A stretch of DNA of 6,357 nucleotides, from assembly GCA_035758545.1 (NCBI GenBank), contig DASTWQ010000094.1, forward strand, positions 1 through 6,357, given 5' to 3'. This document shows positions 1-5,809 of this stretch, piece by piece. Numbering within the stretch: position 1 is the first letter of the stretch; every line of letters starts with the position of its first letter. Below the pieces are notes generated by a model. The model made no database searches. It was not told the DNA's origin and worked only from the letters and a program-made list of their open reading frames with translations. Source of the stretch: JAFDVN01 sp035758545 (GTDB lineage Bacteria > Acidobacteriota > Holophagae > Holophagales > Holophagaceae). A program made the position numbers and the translations under genes.

Positions 1-1920
1 CTCCACGCCCTTCAGGTAGATCTTGATGGTCTGGCCCTTGTAGGCGCTCAGATCGAAGGTCTTCTGGCTGTAGCCCGAGCCGGCATTCAGGTTCGAGTAG
101 GTGGCCAGGGTCTTGAGCACGGAGCCGCTGGAGTTCAGCACCTGCACCGTCAGCTTGTCGTAGGCGGTGCTGGTGGTGGTCTCGTCGGTATCCACGTGGA
201 GCCAGAAGGTCAGCGTGGCGGAGCTGGCGCTGCTGGGGATGGTCACGGTCTGGCCGAGGGTGTCCGTGTGGCTGCTGCCGTAGCCGTCCAGCCAGGCGTC
301 CCAGCTGCCGCCATGGGCGGGCTCGGTGCTGCCGTTCTGACCGATGACGCCGGAGGACTGGCTCCAGTTGTTGGCGCCGCTCTCGAAGCCGGGGTTCTGC
401 AGGAGCTGCTGCTGGCCGCCGGAAGTGGCGGGCGTCACCGTGACCGTGCGCGTGGCGCTGCTGGAGGCGCCGGTGTTGTCCGTGGCGGTGAAGGTCACCG
501 TGCGGGTCAGGTTGGCGGTGCCCGAGTTGGTGAAGGTGTGGCTGGCGGTGGCGCCGGTGGCGGTGCTGCCGTCCCCGAAGTTCCAGCTGTAGGTCAGCGT
601 GGCGCTGGAGCTGGTATCCGTGGCGGAGCCCGCGAAGCTCTGGGAGGCGCCGGAGGCCAGGGTCACGTTGCCGGAGGGCGTGCTGATGGACGCGGTCACG
701 ACGTTCGCCGTCTCAGGATTGACCGTCACCAGCCGGGTGGAGCTGTCGCTGACGCCCGTGTTGTCCGTGGCGGTGAAGGTGACGGTCCGGGTGAGCGGGC
801 TGCCGGTGGCGTTGGCGAAAGCATGGCTGACGCTGGCGCCGGTGGCGGTGCTTCCGTCGCCGAAGTTCCAGCTGTAGGAGAGGGTGGCGCTGGAGCTGGA
901 ATCCGTGGCAGAACCGGCGAAGGCCTGGCTGACGCCGGGGGGGACCGTCACATTGCCGGAGGGCGTCGTGATGGAGGCCGTCACCGTGTTGCCGCCGTTG
1001 GAGGTCGTGCCGCCCGCCAGCCAGTCCACCGCGTTCAGCAGGAAGGTCCGGTTGCTGTTCAGGGTGTAGTCGCCGTGGAGGCTCTTGCCCGACGTGGTCG
1101 TGGTGCCGTCGTCGCTGGGGGCGCTGTCGCCGATGGCGACCACCCGGCCGTTGCCGTAGGTGGAGGCCACCACGAAGTAGTCCGTGGAGGGATCGCCGGA
1201 CACCTGGGTCTGGACGATCCACTTGGCGGCGGGGTTGCTGCCGGTGAGGTTGATGTAGGCGTAGCTGTGGAAGTCCATGGCCGTCATCAGGCCGTTGGCG
1301 CCGTGGACGAGGGCCTGCTCGATGGGGCCGGTGCCGGGGGTGATGGCCGTGGTGGTGGTGTTGGCGTTGCTGTCGCCGGGGCCGTGGCCCACGACGAAGG
1401 TGAAGCCGAAGCCGCTGCCCTCGTTCGCCAGCAGGTCGTTGAAGACGTGGAAGGCGTCCGTGCTGCCCGGATGCTGGCTCGTCACGCGGGTGGCGCCCTC
1501 GTGGTTGCCCATCAGGTAGAGGCCGCCGCCGGCCTGGACGAAGGCGACGATGGCCTGCTTCTCGGCCGTGGTGAAGGTGCGGTAGCACTCGGGGATCACG
1601 TAGACCGAGTAGTTCTTGAGGTCCTGGGCGTTGGAGGAGTCGCCGTAGGTGATCCGGCCGCCGGAGGCGGGCAGGGTCTGGACCGCGTAGCCCTTCTTGA
1701 GCAGGTCGAAGGCCCAGGCGCTGATGCCACCGTTCCAGTCGGTCTCCACCGCGGGGTTGGAGGGGCTCGGATTGGGCTCGTGGGTGTCGATGATCCAGTA
1801 GGCGGAGGTGCCGCCGTCCTCGTAGCCGGTGTGGTCGAAGAGCACCTTCTTAGGGGTCTGGGCAAAGGCCAATCCGCCGGCCATGAGCACGGCGAGGATC
1901 GGGAGGGTGCGTTTCAGCAT
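1..1920 (-). CDS. Secreted GATase-like/PKD-repeat protein, 3' end beyond window
   Basis: The frame is open for 640 codons from the ATG at 1920-1918 to base 1 with no stop, so the C-terminus is missing. I translated it by hand. Residues 1-20 are a signal peptide (MLKRT, then a hydrophobic stretch ending AFA, with cleavage likely before Gln21), so it is exported. Residues ~24-300 resemble the class I glutamine-amidotransferase-like fold seen in ThuA/DUF4350-type proteins: strand VYVIPE, a helix, then GGGLYLMGNHEG (131-142). The elbow position usually held by Cys has His140, so amidotransferase activity is unlikely. Cys112 is the only visible cysteine. Two PKD domains follow (312-402 and 407-497, each with WNFGDG), then a Q-rich linker and a beta-sandwich module starting NPGFESG (~507-640), of the kind that binds carbohydrate or caps secreted enzymes. 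GGAG lies 6 nt before the ATG. The role is unknown: a surface or secreted binding protein or enzyme is likely. The architecture is firm, the function is not. Confidence 0.9.
   Translation of the reverse strand, partial: MLKRTLPILAVLMAGGLAFAQTPKKVLFDHTGYEDGGTSAYWIIDTHEPNPSPSNPAVETDWNGGISAWAFDLLKKGYAVQTLPASGGRITYGDSSNAQDLKNYSVYVIPECYRTFTTAEKQAIVAFVQAGGGLYLMGNHEGATRVTSQHPGSTDAFHVFNDLLANEGSGFGFTFVVGHGPGDSNANTTTTAITPGTGPIEQALVHGANGLMTAMDFHSYAYINLTGSNPAAKWIVQTQVSGDPSTDYFVVASTYGNGRVVAIGDSAPSDDGTTTTSGKSLHGDYTLNSNRTFLLNAVDWLAGGTTSNGGNTVTASITTPSGNVTVPPGVSQAFAGSATDSSSSATLSYSWNFGDGSTATGASVSHAFANATGSPLTRTVTFTATDNTGVSDSSTRLVTVNPETANVVTASISTPSGNVTLASGASQSFAGSATDTSSSATLTYSWNFGDGSTATGATASHTFTNSGTANLTRTVTFTATDNTGASSSATRTVTVTPATSGGQQQLLQNPGFESGANNWSQSSGVIGQNGSTEPAHGGSWDAWLDGYGSSHTDTLGQTVTIPSSASSATLTFWLHVDTDETTTSTAYDKLTVQVLNSSGSVLKTLATYSNLNAGSGYSQKTFDLSAYKGQTIKIYLKGVE
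430..702 (-). repeat. PKD domain 2 (copy of tandem PKD repeat)
   Basis: Encodes residues 407-497 of the secreted protein: a polycystic-kidney-disease-type beta-sandwich with YSWNFGDGSTATGA at its core and TRTVTFTATDNTGAS towards its end. It lies 95 codons from PKD domain 1 and is 68/91 identical to it by hand alignment, with long identical DNA stretches. PKD domains usually act as spacers or as substrate-binding modules in secreted enzymes. Confidence 0.85.
715..987 (-). repeat. PKD domain 1 (copy of tandem PKD repeat)
   Basis: Encodes residues 312-402 of the secreted protein. Same WNFGDGSTATGA core and TRTVTFTATDNTGVS ending as the second copy. It is joined to the amidotransferase-like domain by a short Gly/Thr/Asn linker (303-312) and to copy 2 by about four residues (ETAN), so the two domains sit nearly end to end. 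Confidence 0.85.
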
Positions 1921-1930
1921 CGGGATCTCC
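1921..1930 (-). promoter_or_regulatory. Ribosome binding site of the secreted protein
   Basis: Read on the minus strand, the ten bases before the ATG are GGAGATCCCG. This places GGAG 6 nt upstream of the start codon. Together with the signal peptide that begins right at this Met, it supports the chosen start. Confidence 0.75.
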
Positions 1931-1987
1931 ATGGGCGGGTGGGAAAGGCCCAGTGTCCGGATTCCGTGTGACGACCTCGAATTAAGA

Positions 1988-2037
1988 GATGTGAAATTTG
2001 AGCGTCCCACTGACATATCTGACATGCGCTTCACATC
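1988..2037. promoter_or_regulatory. Divergent intergenic region with inverted and tandem repeats (candidate operator)
   Basis: The 152 bp between the two divergent starts hold the most AT-rich DNA of the window. GATGTGAA (1988-1995) and TTCACATC (2030-2037) form a perfect 8-bp inverted repeat with 34 bp between the arms, centre to centre 42 bp. Between them lie two adjacent 9-mers sharing CTGACAT (2010-2018 and 2019-2027). No known operator consensus fits well: TGTGA resembles a CRP half-site, but its partner is not at the right spacing. The position between two promoters suggests control of the secreted protein, the scoB unit, or both. This is an inference. Confidence 0.35.
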
Positions 2038-2047
2038 GCGCGGACGC

Positions 2048-2053
2048 TATCCT
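2048..2053 (+). promoter_or_regulatory. Possible -10 element for the scoB unit
   Basis: TATCCT matches four of six bases of the sigma-70 -10 hexamer and lies 19 nt before the scoB ATG, which would give a short leader starting just before the ribosome binding site. No good -35 hexamer is found 16-18 bp upstream, so this is tentative. Confidence 0.25.
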
Positions 2054-2061
2054 GGAGCTTC

Positions 2062-2066
2062 GAGGT
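2062..2066 (+). promoter_or_regulatory. Ribosome binding site of scoB
   Basis: GAGGT lies 6 nt before the ATG at 2073. It favours this start over an in-frame TTG at 1998, whose 25 extra residues do not belong to the family. Confidence 0.65.
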
Positions 2067-2072
2067 CCCTCC

Positions 2073-2735
2073 ATGGCGCTCACCCGCGATCAGCTCGTCC
2101 GCCGCGCCGCGCAGGAACTGCGCGACGGCTACTACGTGAACCTGGGCATCGGCATCCCCACCATGGTGGCGGGCGCGATCCCCGAGGGCATGGAGGTGAT
2201 CCTCCAGAGCGAGAACGGCCTGCTCGGCATCGGCCCCTTCCCGACGAAGGAGGAGGTGGACGCGGACCTCATCAACGCCGGCAAGCAGACCGTGACCACC
2301 GCGCCCGGCGCCAGCTTCTTCTCCTCGGCGGATTCCTTCGCCATGATCCGCGGCGGGCACATCGACCTGTCCATGCTCGGCGCCATGCAGGTGAGCGAGC
2401 GGGGCGACCTGGCCAACTGGATGATCCCCGGCAAGATGGTCAAGGGGATGGGCGGCGCCATGGACCTCGTCGCCGCGGCCCGCCGGGTGGTCGTGATCAT
2501 GGAGCACTGCGCCAAGGACGGCTCGCCGAAGATCCTGAAGCAGTGCGACCTCCCGCTGACGGGCAAGGCCTGCGTGGACCGCATCATCACCGACCTCGCC
2601 GTCATCGACGTGCTCCCGGACGGCAAGGGCCTGAAGCTCGTCGAGCTCGCCCCCGGCGTCACCGCCGAGGAGGTCCAGGCCCGGACGGAGCCGGCCCTCG
2701 ACCTCACCTCCGTGCGCGAGATGGCCGGCGTATGA
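2073..2735 (+). CDS. scoB: Succinyl-CoA:3-ketoacid CoA-transferase subunit B (SCOT type)
   Basis: Encodes 220 residues, the usual length of subunit B. With subunit A it moves CoA between succinyl-CoA (or another acyl-CoA) and acetoacetate, in the cytoplasm, for use of ketone bodies or short acids. Visible motifs are NLGIGIPT (23-30), the family signature SENGLLGIGP (46-55) with catalytic Glu47, PGASFFSS, FAMIRGGHID, GDLANWMIPGKMV, GMGGAMDLV, MEHCAKDG and LPLTGKACV. From memory these match the C-terminal half of mitochondrial SCOT and bacterial ScoB more closely than AtoA, so a succinyl-CoA donor is likely but not proven. The start at 2073 has a ribosome binding site and gives the family N-terminus. 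Subunit A normally sits just upstream, but here that place holds a divergent secreted protein. The stop overlaps the next start as ATGA. Confidence 0.95.
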   Translation: MALTRDQLVRRAAQELRDGYYVNLGIGIPTMVAGAIPEGMEVILQSENGLLGIGPFPTKEEVDADLINAGKQTVTTAPGASFFSSADSFAMIRGGHIDLSMLGAMQVSERGDLANWMIPGKMVKGMGGAMDLVAAARRVVVIMEHCAKDGSPKILKQCDLPLTGKACVDRIITDLAVIDVLPDGKGLKLVELAPGVTAEEVQARTEPALDLTSVREMAGV

Positions 2736-3115
2736 AGCGCCTGCTCCCGGCCCTCGCCCTCCTGCCCCTGGCCTGCGCCCGGCCCGCGGCGACCTCCGCG
2801 GCTTCCACCTCCTCCGCTTCCGATCCGGTGGCCCCCATGACCCGCCCCTCGCCCTTCTGGCTCCGCCTCGATCCGGATCACGCGCAGGCCGCGCCCGGCG
2901 GCACCTGCGTCTTCCGCCCGGAGCTGAACTACCGGCCCGGCCGGGCCTACATCCGGCCCCCGGTGCATTGGCAGGTCCAGGAGGGCGCCGCCGGCGGCGC
3001 CGTGGACCAGATGGGCCACTACACCGCGCCCCAGGCCCCCGGGACCTACCACGTCGTGGCCGAGCGCACCGACGAGCCCGGCATCCGCGCCGTGGCCACC
3101 GTGACCGTGAAGTAG
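2732..3115 (+). CDS. Small putative lipoprotein with an Ig-like domain
   Basis: Encodes 127 residues. The N-terminus MKRLLPALALLPLAC is a short export signal with Cys15 as the likely lipidation site. The -3 position is Pro, so the lipobox is imperfect. Residues 16-40 are a low-complexity Ala/Ser/Thr/Pro tether. Residues ~45-127 look like one bacterial Ig-like beta-sandwich: VHWQVQEG (78-85), GHYTAPQAPGTYHVVA (95-110) and closing ATVTV. This wording is familiar from Ig-like repeats in Acidobacteria surface proteins. A second Cys (59) lies inside the domain. Its ATG overlaps the scoB stop (ATGA), with only a weak GAG upstream, so translation is probably coupled to scoB. No enzymatic motif is seen. 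Its role is unknown, presumably at the periplasmic face of a membrane. Confidence 0.8.
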   Translation: MKRLLPALALLPLACARPAATSAASTSSASDPVAPMTRPSPFWLRLDPDHAQAAPGGTCVFRPELNYRPGRAYIRPPVHWQVQEGAAGGAVDQMGHYTAPQAPGTYHVVAERTDEPGIRAVATVTVK

Positions 3116-3127
3116 GCCATCCCGGGG

Positions 3128-4162
3128 ATGTACCGCCTCGCCAAGCCCCTGCTCTTCCGGCTCGACGCGGAGAAGGCCCATGACCTGGCCTTCGCCGCCG
3201 GGGGCCTCGCCCAGCGCCTGCCAGGCTTCCTGGCCCTGGAGGCGGCCCTGGCGGGGCGTCCGGATCCCGCCCTGCGCCGCCGCGCCTTCGGCCTCGACCT
3301 GCCCTCCCCCATCGGCCTCGCGGCGGGCCTGGACAAGGGCGCGAAGCTGCTGCCCCTCTGGAAGAGCCTGGGCTTCGGCTTCGTGGAGATCGGCACGGTC
3401 ACGCCCCGGCCCCAGCCCGGCAACCCGCGGCCGCGCCTGTTCCGCTTCCCGGAGGCGGGCCTGATCCTCAACCGCATGGGCTTCAACAGCGAGGGCGCCG
3501 AGGTGGTCGCCCGGCGCCTGGACCGACGCCCTGCGGGCCTCATCGTGGGCGGCAACCTCGGCAAGAACAAGGAGACGCCGGAGGCCCAGGCCCTGGACGA
3601 CTACCGCGCCGCCTACCGGCTCCTGGCGCCCCGGGTGGACTACACGGTGGTGAACATCAGCAGCCCCAACACACCGGGGCTGCGGGACCTGCAGGCGCCG
3701 GAGAAGCTCAAGCCGCTGCTGGAGGGCCTGCTCGCCCTGCGCAAGGAGATGGGCCTGGAGCGCCAGGCCCTGCTCCTCAAGCTGGCGCCGGATCTGGCCC
3801 CCGAGGACCTGGACGCCCTGGTGGACACCGTGGCCGCCTCGGGCTTCGACGGCCTCATCGCCACCAACACCACCCTTGACCGCGGCATCGTCCCCGGCCC
3901 GCTGCGGCCGCGGGTGGAGGCCCTCGGCGCCGGCGGCCTCAGCGGCGCGCCGCTCCGGGAGAAGGCCCTAGAGGTCCAGCGACGGATCCACGCAAGGCTG
4001 GCGGGACGCCTCCCCTGGATCGCCTGCGGGGGCATCGGCTCGGCCGCCCAGGCGCAGGAGAGCCTCGACGCCGGCGCGGCCCTCGTCCAGATCTACAGCG
4101 CCTTCATCTTCGAGGGACCGGGCCTCGTCGCCCGCATGAACCGCGAGCTGGCCCGGGCCTGA
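3128..4162 (+). CDS. pyrD: Dihydroorotate dehydrogenase (quinone), class 2
   Basis: Encodes 344 residues, normal for class 2. It oxidises dihydroorotate to orotate in pyrimidine synthesis, using FMN and passing electrons to membrane quinone. The N-terminal segment (1-40, YRLAKPLLFRLDAEKAHDLAF) is the membrane-associating helical extension that marks class 2. The barrel shows GLAAGLDKG (63-71), EIGTVTPRPQPGNPRPR (87-103), NRMGFNS (115-121), NISSPNTPGLR (176-186) with Ser179 as the expected catalytic base, KLAPD with Lys218, ATNTT (245-249), GGLSG (269-273), CGGI (300-303) and QIYSAFIFEGP (321-331). All key residues are present. It starts 12 nt after the lipoprotein stop with no clear Shine-Dalgarno, only GTAGG over that stop, so coupled translation is likely. 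No other pyr gene is in the window. Confidence 0.97.
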   Translation: MYRLAKPLLFRLDAEKAHDLAFAAGGLAQRLPGFLALEAALAGRPDPALRRRAFGLDLPSPIGLAAGLDKGAKLLPLWKSLGFGFVEIGTVTPRPQPGNPRPRLFRFPEAGLILNRMGFNSEGAEVVARRLDRRPAGLIVGGNLGKNKETPEAQALDDYRAAYRLLAPRVDYTVVNISSPNTPGLRDLQAPEKLKPLLEGLLALRKEMGLERQALLLKLAPDLAPEDLDALVDTVAASGFDGLIATNTTLDRGIVPGPLRPRVEALGAGGLSGAPLREKALEVQRRIHARLAGRLPWIACGGIGSAAQAQESLDAGAALVQIYSAFIFEGPGLVARMNRELARA

Positions 4163-4168
4163 TCCGCC

Positions 4169-4174
4169 CATAAT
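4169..4174 (+). promoter_or_regulatory. Possible -10 element for a leaderless SDR transcript
   Basis: CATAAT matches five of six bases of the -10 consensus and ends exactly 6 nt before the ATG at 4181, the spacing that would put the first transcribed base at the start codon. The 18-nt gap holds no Shine-Dalgarno sequence. No recognisable -35 is present. Confidence 0.35.
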
Positions 4175-4180
4175 CGCCGC

Positions 4181-4984
4181 ATGGACTTCCGCGGCCGCTC
4201 CGTCCTCATCACCGGCGCCAGCGAGGGCATCGGCCGCGCCCTGGCCCTGGCGCTCGCGGCGCGGGGCGCACGGCTCACGCTGGTGGCCCGGGAGGGGGCC
4301 CGGCTGGCCTCCCTGGCGGAAGCGGTCCGCGCCAAGGGCGGCGAGGCCCTGGTGCACGCCGCGGATGTCACCGCGCCGGGCAGCGCCGAGGCCATGGTGG
4401 CGGCCGCGGTGGAGGCCTACGGCGGCCTCGACGCCGCGGTGCTCAACGCGGGAGCCTCGATGTGGACCAGCTTCGAGTCCCTGGCGGATCCGGAACGCGC
4501 CGCCCGGGACCTCATGGAGCTGAACTACTTCGCCTGCCTCCGCCAGGCCCGGGCCGCCCTGCCCCACCTGAAGGCCTCGAAGGGCCTCCTCGTGCCCGTG
4601 GCCAGCGTGGCGGGCTACGCGGGCATCCCCATGCGCACCGTCTACGCCGCGAGCAAGCACGCGGTGGTGGGCTTCTTCGAGAGCCTGCGGGTGGAGCTGC
4701 GGGGCAGCGGCGTGGACATCACGATCGTGGCGCCGGACTTCGTCGTGACCGAGCTGCACGCCCGGGCCCTCGGACCCGACGGCCGCCCCCTCGGCAGCGG
4801 CAGGCTGGATCCCCGCCGAGTCATGACCGCCGAGGCCTGCGCGGAGCTCATGGTCCGGGCCATGGCCCGGCGCCGGCGGTTGCTGCTCACCTCCGCCCGG
4901 AGCCGCCTGGGCCGCTGGCTCCAGCTCCTGGCGCCGGGCCTGGTGGACCGCATCGCCGCCCGGGCCGTGGCCCGGCGGGCCTGA
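4181..4984 (+). CDS. Classical short-chain dehydrogenase/reductase (SDR)
   Basis: Encodes 267 residues with a complete classical SDR core, an NAD(P)-dependent oxidoreductase of alcohols or carbonyls. The cofactor loop is TGASEGIG (11-18), and Arg37 after the second strand favours NADP(H). DVT is at 62-64 and LNAGAS at 88-93. The catalytic set is Asn115, Ser142 (ASVAGY), Tyr155 and Lys159 (YAASK). VAPDFVVTE (183-191) is the usual PG-type loop with Asp in place of Gly. From memory the closest style is the DHRS7-like or 'SDR family oxidoreductase' group. After ~228 comes a basic, Leu-rich tail (RRRRLLLTSARSRLGRW) that could touch membrane, as in that group. The substrate cannot be told from sequence or neighbours. 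It lies 18 nt after pyrD and 33 nt before the dioxygenase on the same strand. Confidence 0.93.
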   Translation: MDFRGRSVLITGASEGIGRALALALAARGARLTLVAREGARLASLAEAVRAKGGEALVHAADVTAPGSAEAMVAAAVEAYGGLDAAVLNAGASMWTSFESLADPERAARDLMELNYFACLRQARAALPHLKASKGLLVPVASVAGYAGIPMRTVYAASKHAVVGFFESLRVELRGSGVDITIVAPDFVVTELHARALGPDGRPLGSGRLDPRRVMTAEACAELMVRAMARRRRLLLTSARSRLGRWLQLLAPGLVDRIAARAVARRA

Positions 4985-5001
4985 GGGCGTAGGCTGGATT
5001 C

Positions 5002-5009
5002 GGAAGGTG
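5002..5009 (+). promoter_or_regulatory. Ribosome binding site of the dioxygenase gene
   Basis: GGAAGGTG lies 8 nt before the ATG at 5018. It is the strongest Shine-Dalgarno match among the plus-strand genes and supports this start. Confidence 0.65.
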
Positions 5010-5017
5010 AACCACCC

Positions 5018-5809
5018 ATGACCCGCCAGCCCGTCCTGTTCATCTCCCACGGCTCTCCGATGCGGGCCCTCGACGGCGGCGCCTGGGGCGAGGCCCTCCG
5101 GGAGCTGGGCGCGACCCTTCACCCCGAGGCGATCCTGGTGGCTTCGGCCCACTGGGAGGCCGAGGGACCCGTTCGGATCACGGCCGCGGCCCAACCCGAG
5201 GTGATCCATGATTTCTACGGATTCCCTCCAGCGCTTTATGAAGTGGACTACCCCGCACCGGGACACCCCGACTGGGCCCACCGGATCGCGGGTGCCCTGA
5301 CCTCCGCCGGGCACACTCCGGTGTTGGACGGGGTGCGGGGCCTCGATCACGGGGCCTGGGCGCCCCTGGTCCACCTCTTCCCCGGGGCCGACCGGCCCGT
5401 GCTCCAGCTCAGCCTGCCCCTGGACCGGACACCGGATGCGCTGATGGCCTTCGGCGCGGCCCTGGCGCCGCTGCGGGAGGCGGGCCTCCTGGTGATCGGC
5501 AGCGGCGGCCTCGTCCACAACCTGCGGCGCCTGGACTGGCGGCACCCCGACGCGGCGGCGCCGGAGCCCTGGGCCGCGGCCTTCGAAGCCTGGGCCTGGG
5601 AACGGCTCCAGGCCCGGGACGGGGAGAGCCTCGCCCGGTGGCGGGAGCTGGGGCCGGAGCCCCGGGCCGCCCACCCGACGAGCGAGCATTGGGATCCGCT
5701 CTTCGTCGCCCTCGGTGCCCTCGGCGCCGCCGGGGACGCCGCGCCGCGGCCGGTCTTCGAAGGCTGGGAGCTGGGCAACCTGAGCCTGCGCAGCCTGGTC
5801 TGGGACTAG
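5018..5809 (+). CDS. Extradiol ring-cleavage dioxygenase, LigB/YgiD (4,5-DOPA dioxygenase) family
   Basis: Encodes 263 residues, about the length of E. coli YgiD, with the family landmarks in order: SHGSP (10-14), SAHWE (43-47), IHDFYGFP (63-70), GLDHGAW (108-114), LQLSLP (129-134), GSGGLVHNLR (161-170) and HPTSEHWDPL (219-228). By comparison with YgiD the metal ligands should be His11, His45 and His224, with His111 and His167 in the active site, and all are present. YgiD and plant DODA open the ring of DOPA at the 4,5 bond, but many bacterial members have unknown phenolic substrates, so the substrate is not assigned here. The gene is the last of the plus-strand block, with its own good ribosome binding site 33 nt after the SDR. 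Its TAG stop overlaps the stop of the convergent kinase gene by four bases. Confidence 0.92.
   Translation: MTRQPVLFISHGSPMRALDGGAWGEALRELGATLHPEAILVASAHWEAEGPVRITAAAQPEVIHDFYGFPPALYEVDYPAPGHPDWAHRIAGALTSAGHTPVLDGVRGLDHGAWAPLVHLFPGADRPVLQLSLPLDRTPDALMAFGAALAPLREAGLLVIGSGGLVHNLRRLDWRHPDAAAPEPWAAAFEAWAWERLQARDGESLARWRELGPEPRAAHPTSEHWDPLFVALGALGAAGDAAPRPVFEGWELGNLSLRSLVWD
5806..5809. other. Shared CTAG at two convergent stop codons
   Basis: The palindrome CTAG supplies TAG to the dioxygenase (5807-5809) and TAG to the kinase on the other strand (5808-5806). The genes overlap by four bases and leave no room for an intergenic terminator. I see no hairpin with a T-run nearby. Confidence 0.9.

Noticed and set aside
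196..1971. A 591-codon plus-strand open frame opposite the secreted protein
   Set aside because: It reads as low-complexity Gly/Ala/Val-rich sequence without any family motif, while the minus strand encodes a signal peptide and clear PKD domains. It is a by-product of high GC at third codon positions.
1990..2005. CRP-like site TGTGA-N6
   Set aside because: The right half (AGCGT) does not match TCACA, and the matching TCACA half lies 42 bp away.
1998..2072. N-terminal extension of scoB from the TTG at 1998
   Set aside because: It would add 25 residues not found in the family, crosses the repeat-bearing promoter region, and ignores the GAGGT site before the ATG at 2073.
1829..2731. Upstream extension of the lipoprotein frame across scoB
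   Set aside because: The frame is open by chance through scoB. The lipoprotein begins at the Met at 2732, where a signal sequence starts.
2132..3181. A 349-codon minus-strand open frame opposite scoB and the lipoprotein gene
   Set aside because: Same reason: composition bias, no motif, and antisense to a well-conserved enzyme.
5200..5260. A slightly less GC-rich stretch inside the dioxygenase gene
   Set aside because: It covers the conserved IHDFYGFP segment, whose residues need AT-richer codons. There is no break in frame and no sign of insertion.
3968..5689. A 573-codon minus-strand open frame opposite the pyrD end, SDR and dioxygenase genes
   Set aside because: It has no domain and a Gly/His/Arg/Pro-biased composition, and it lies antisense to three genes with intact catalytic motifs.
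3128..5809. A pathway joining pyrD, the SDR and the dioxygenase
   Set aside because: Orotate synthesis does not connect with extradiol ring cleavage or with a recognisable SDR step. Close spacing alone does not support a shared pathway.
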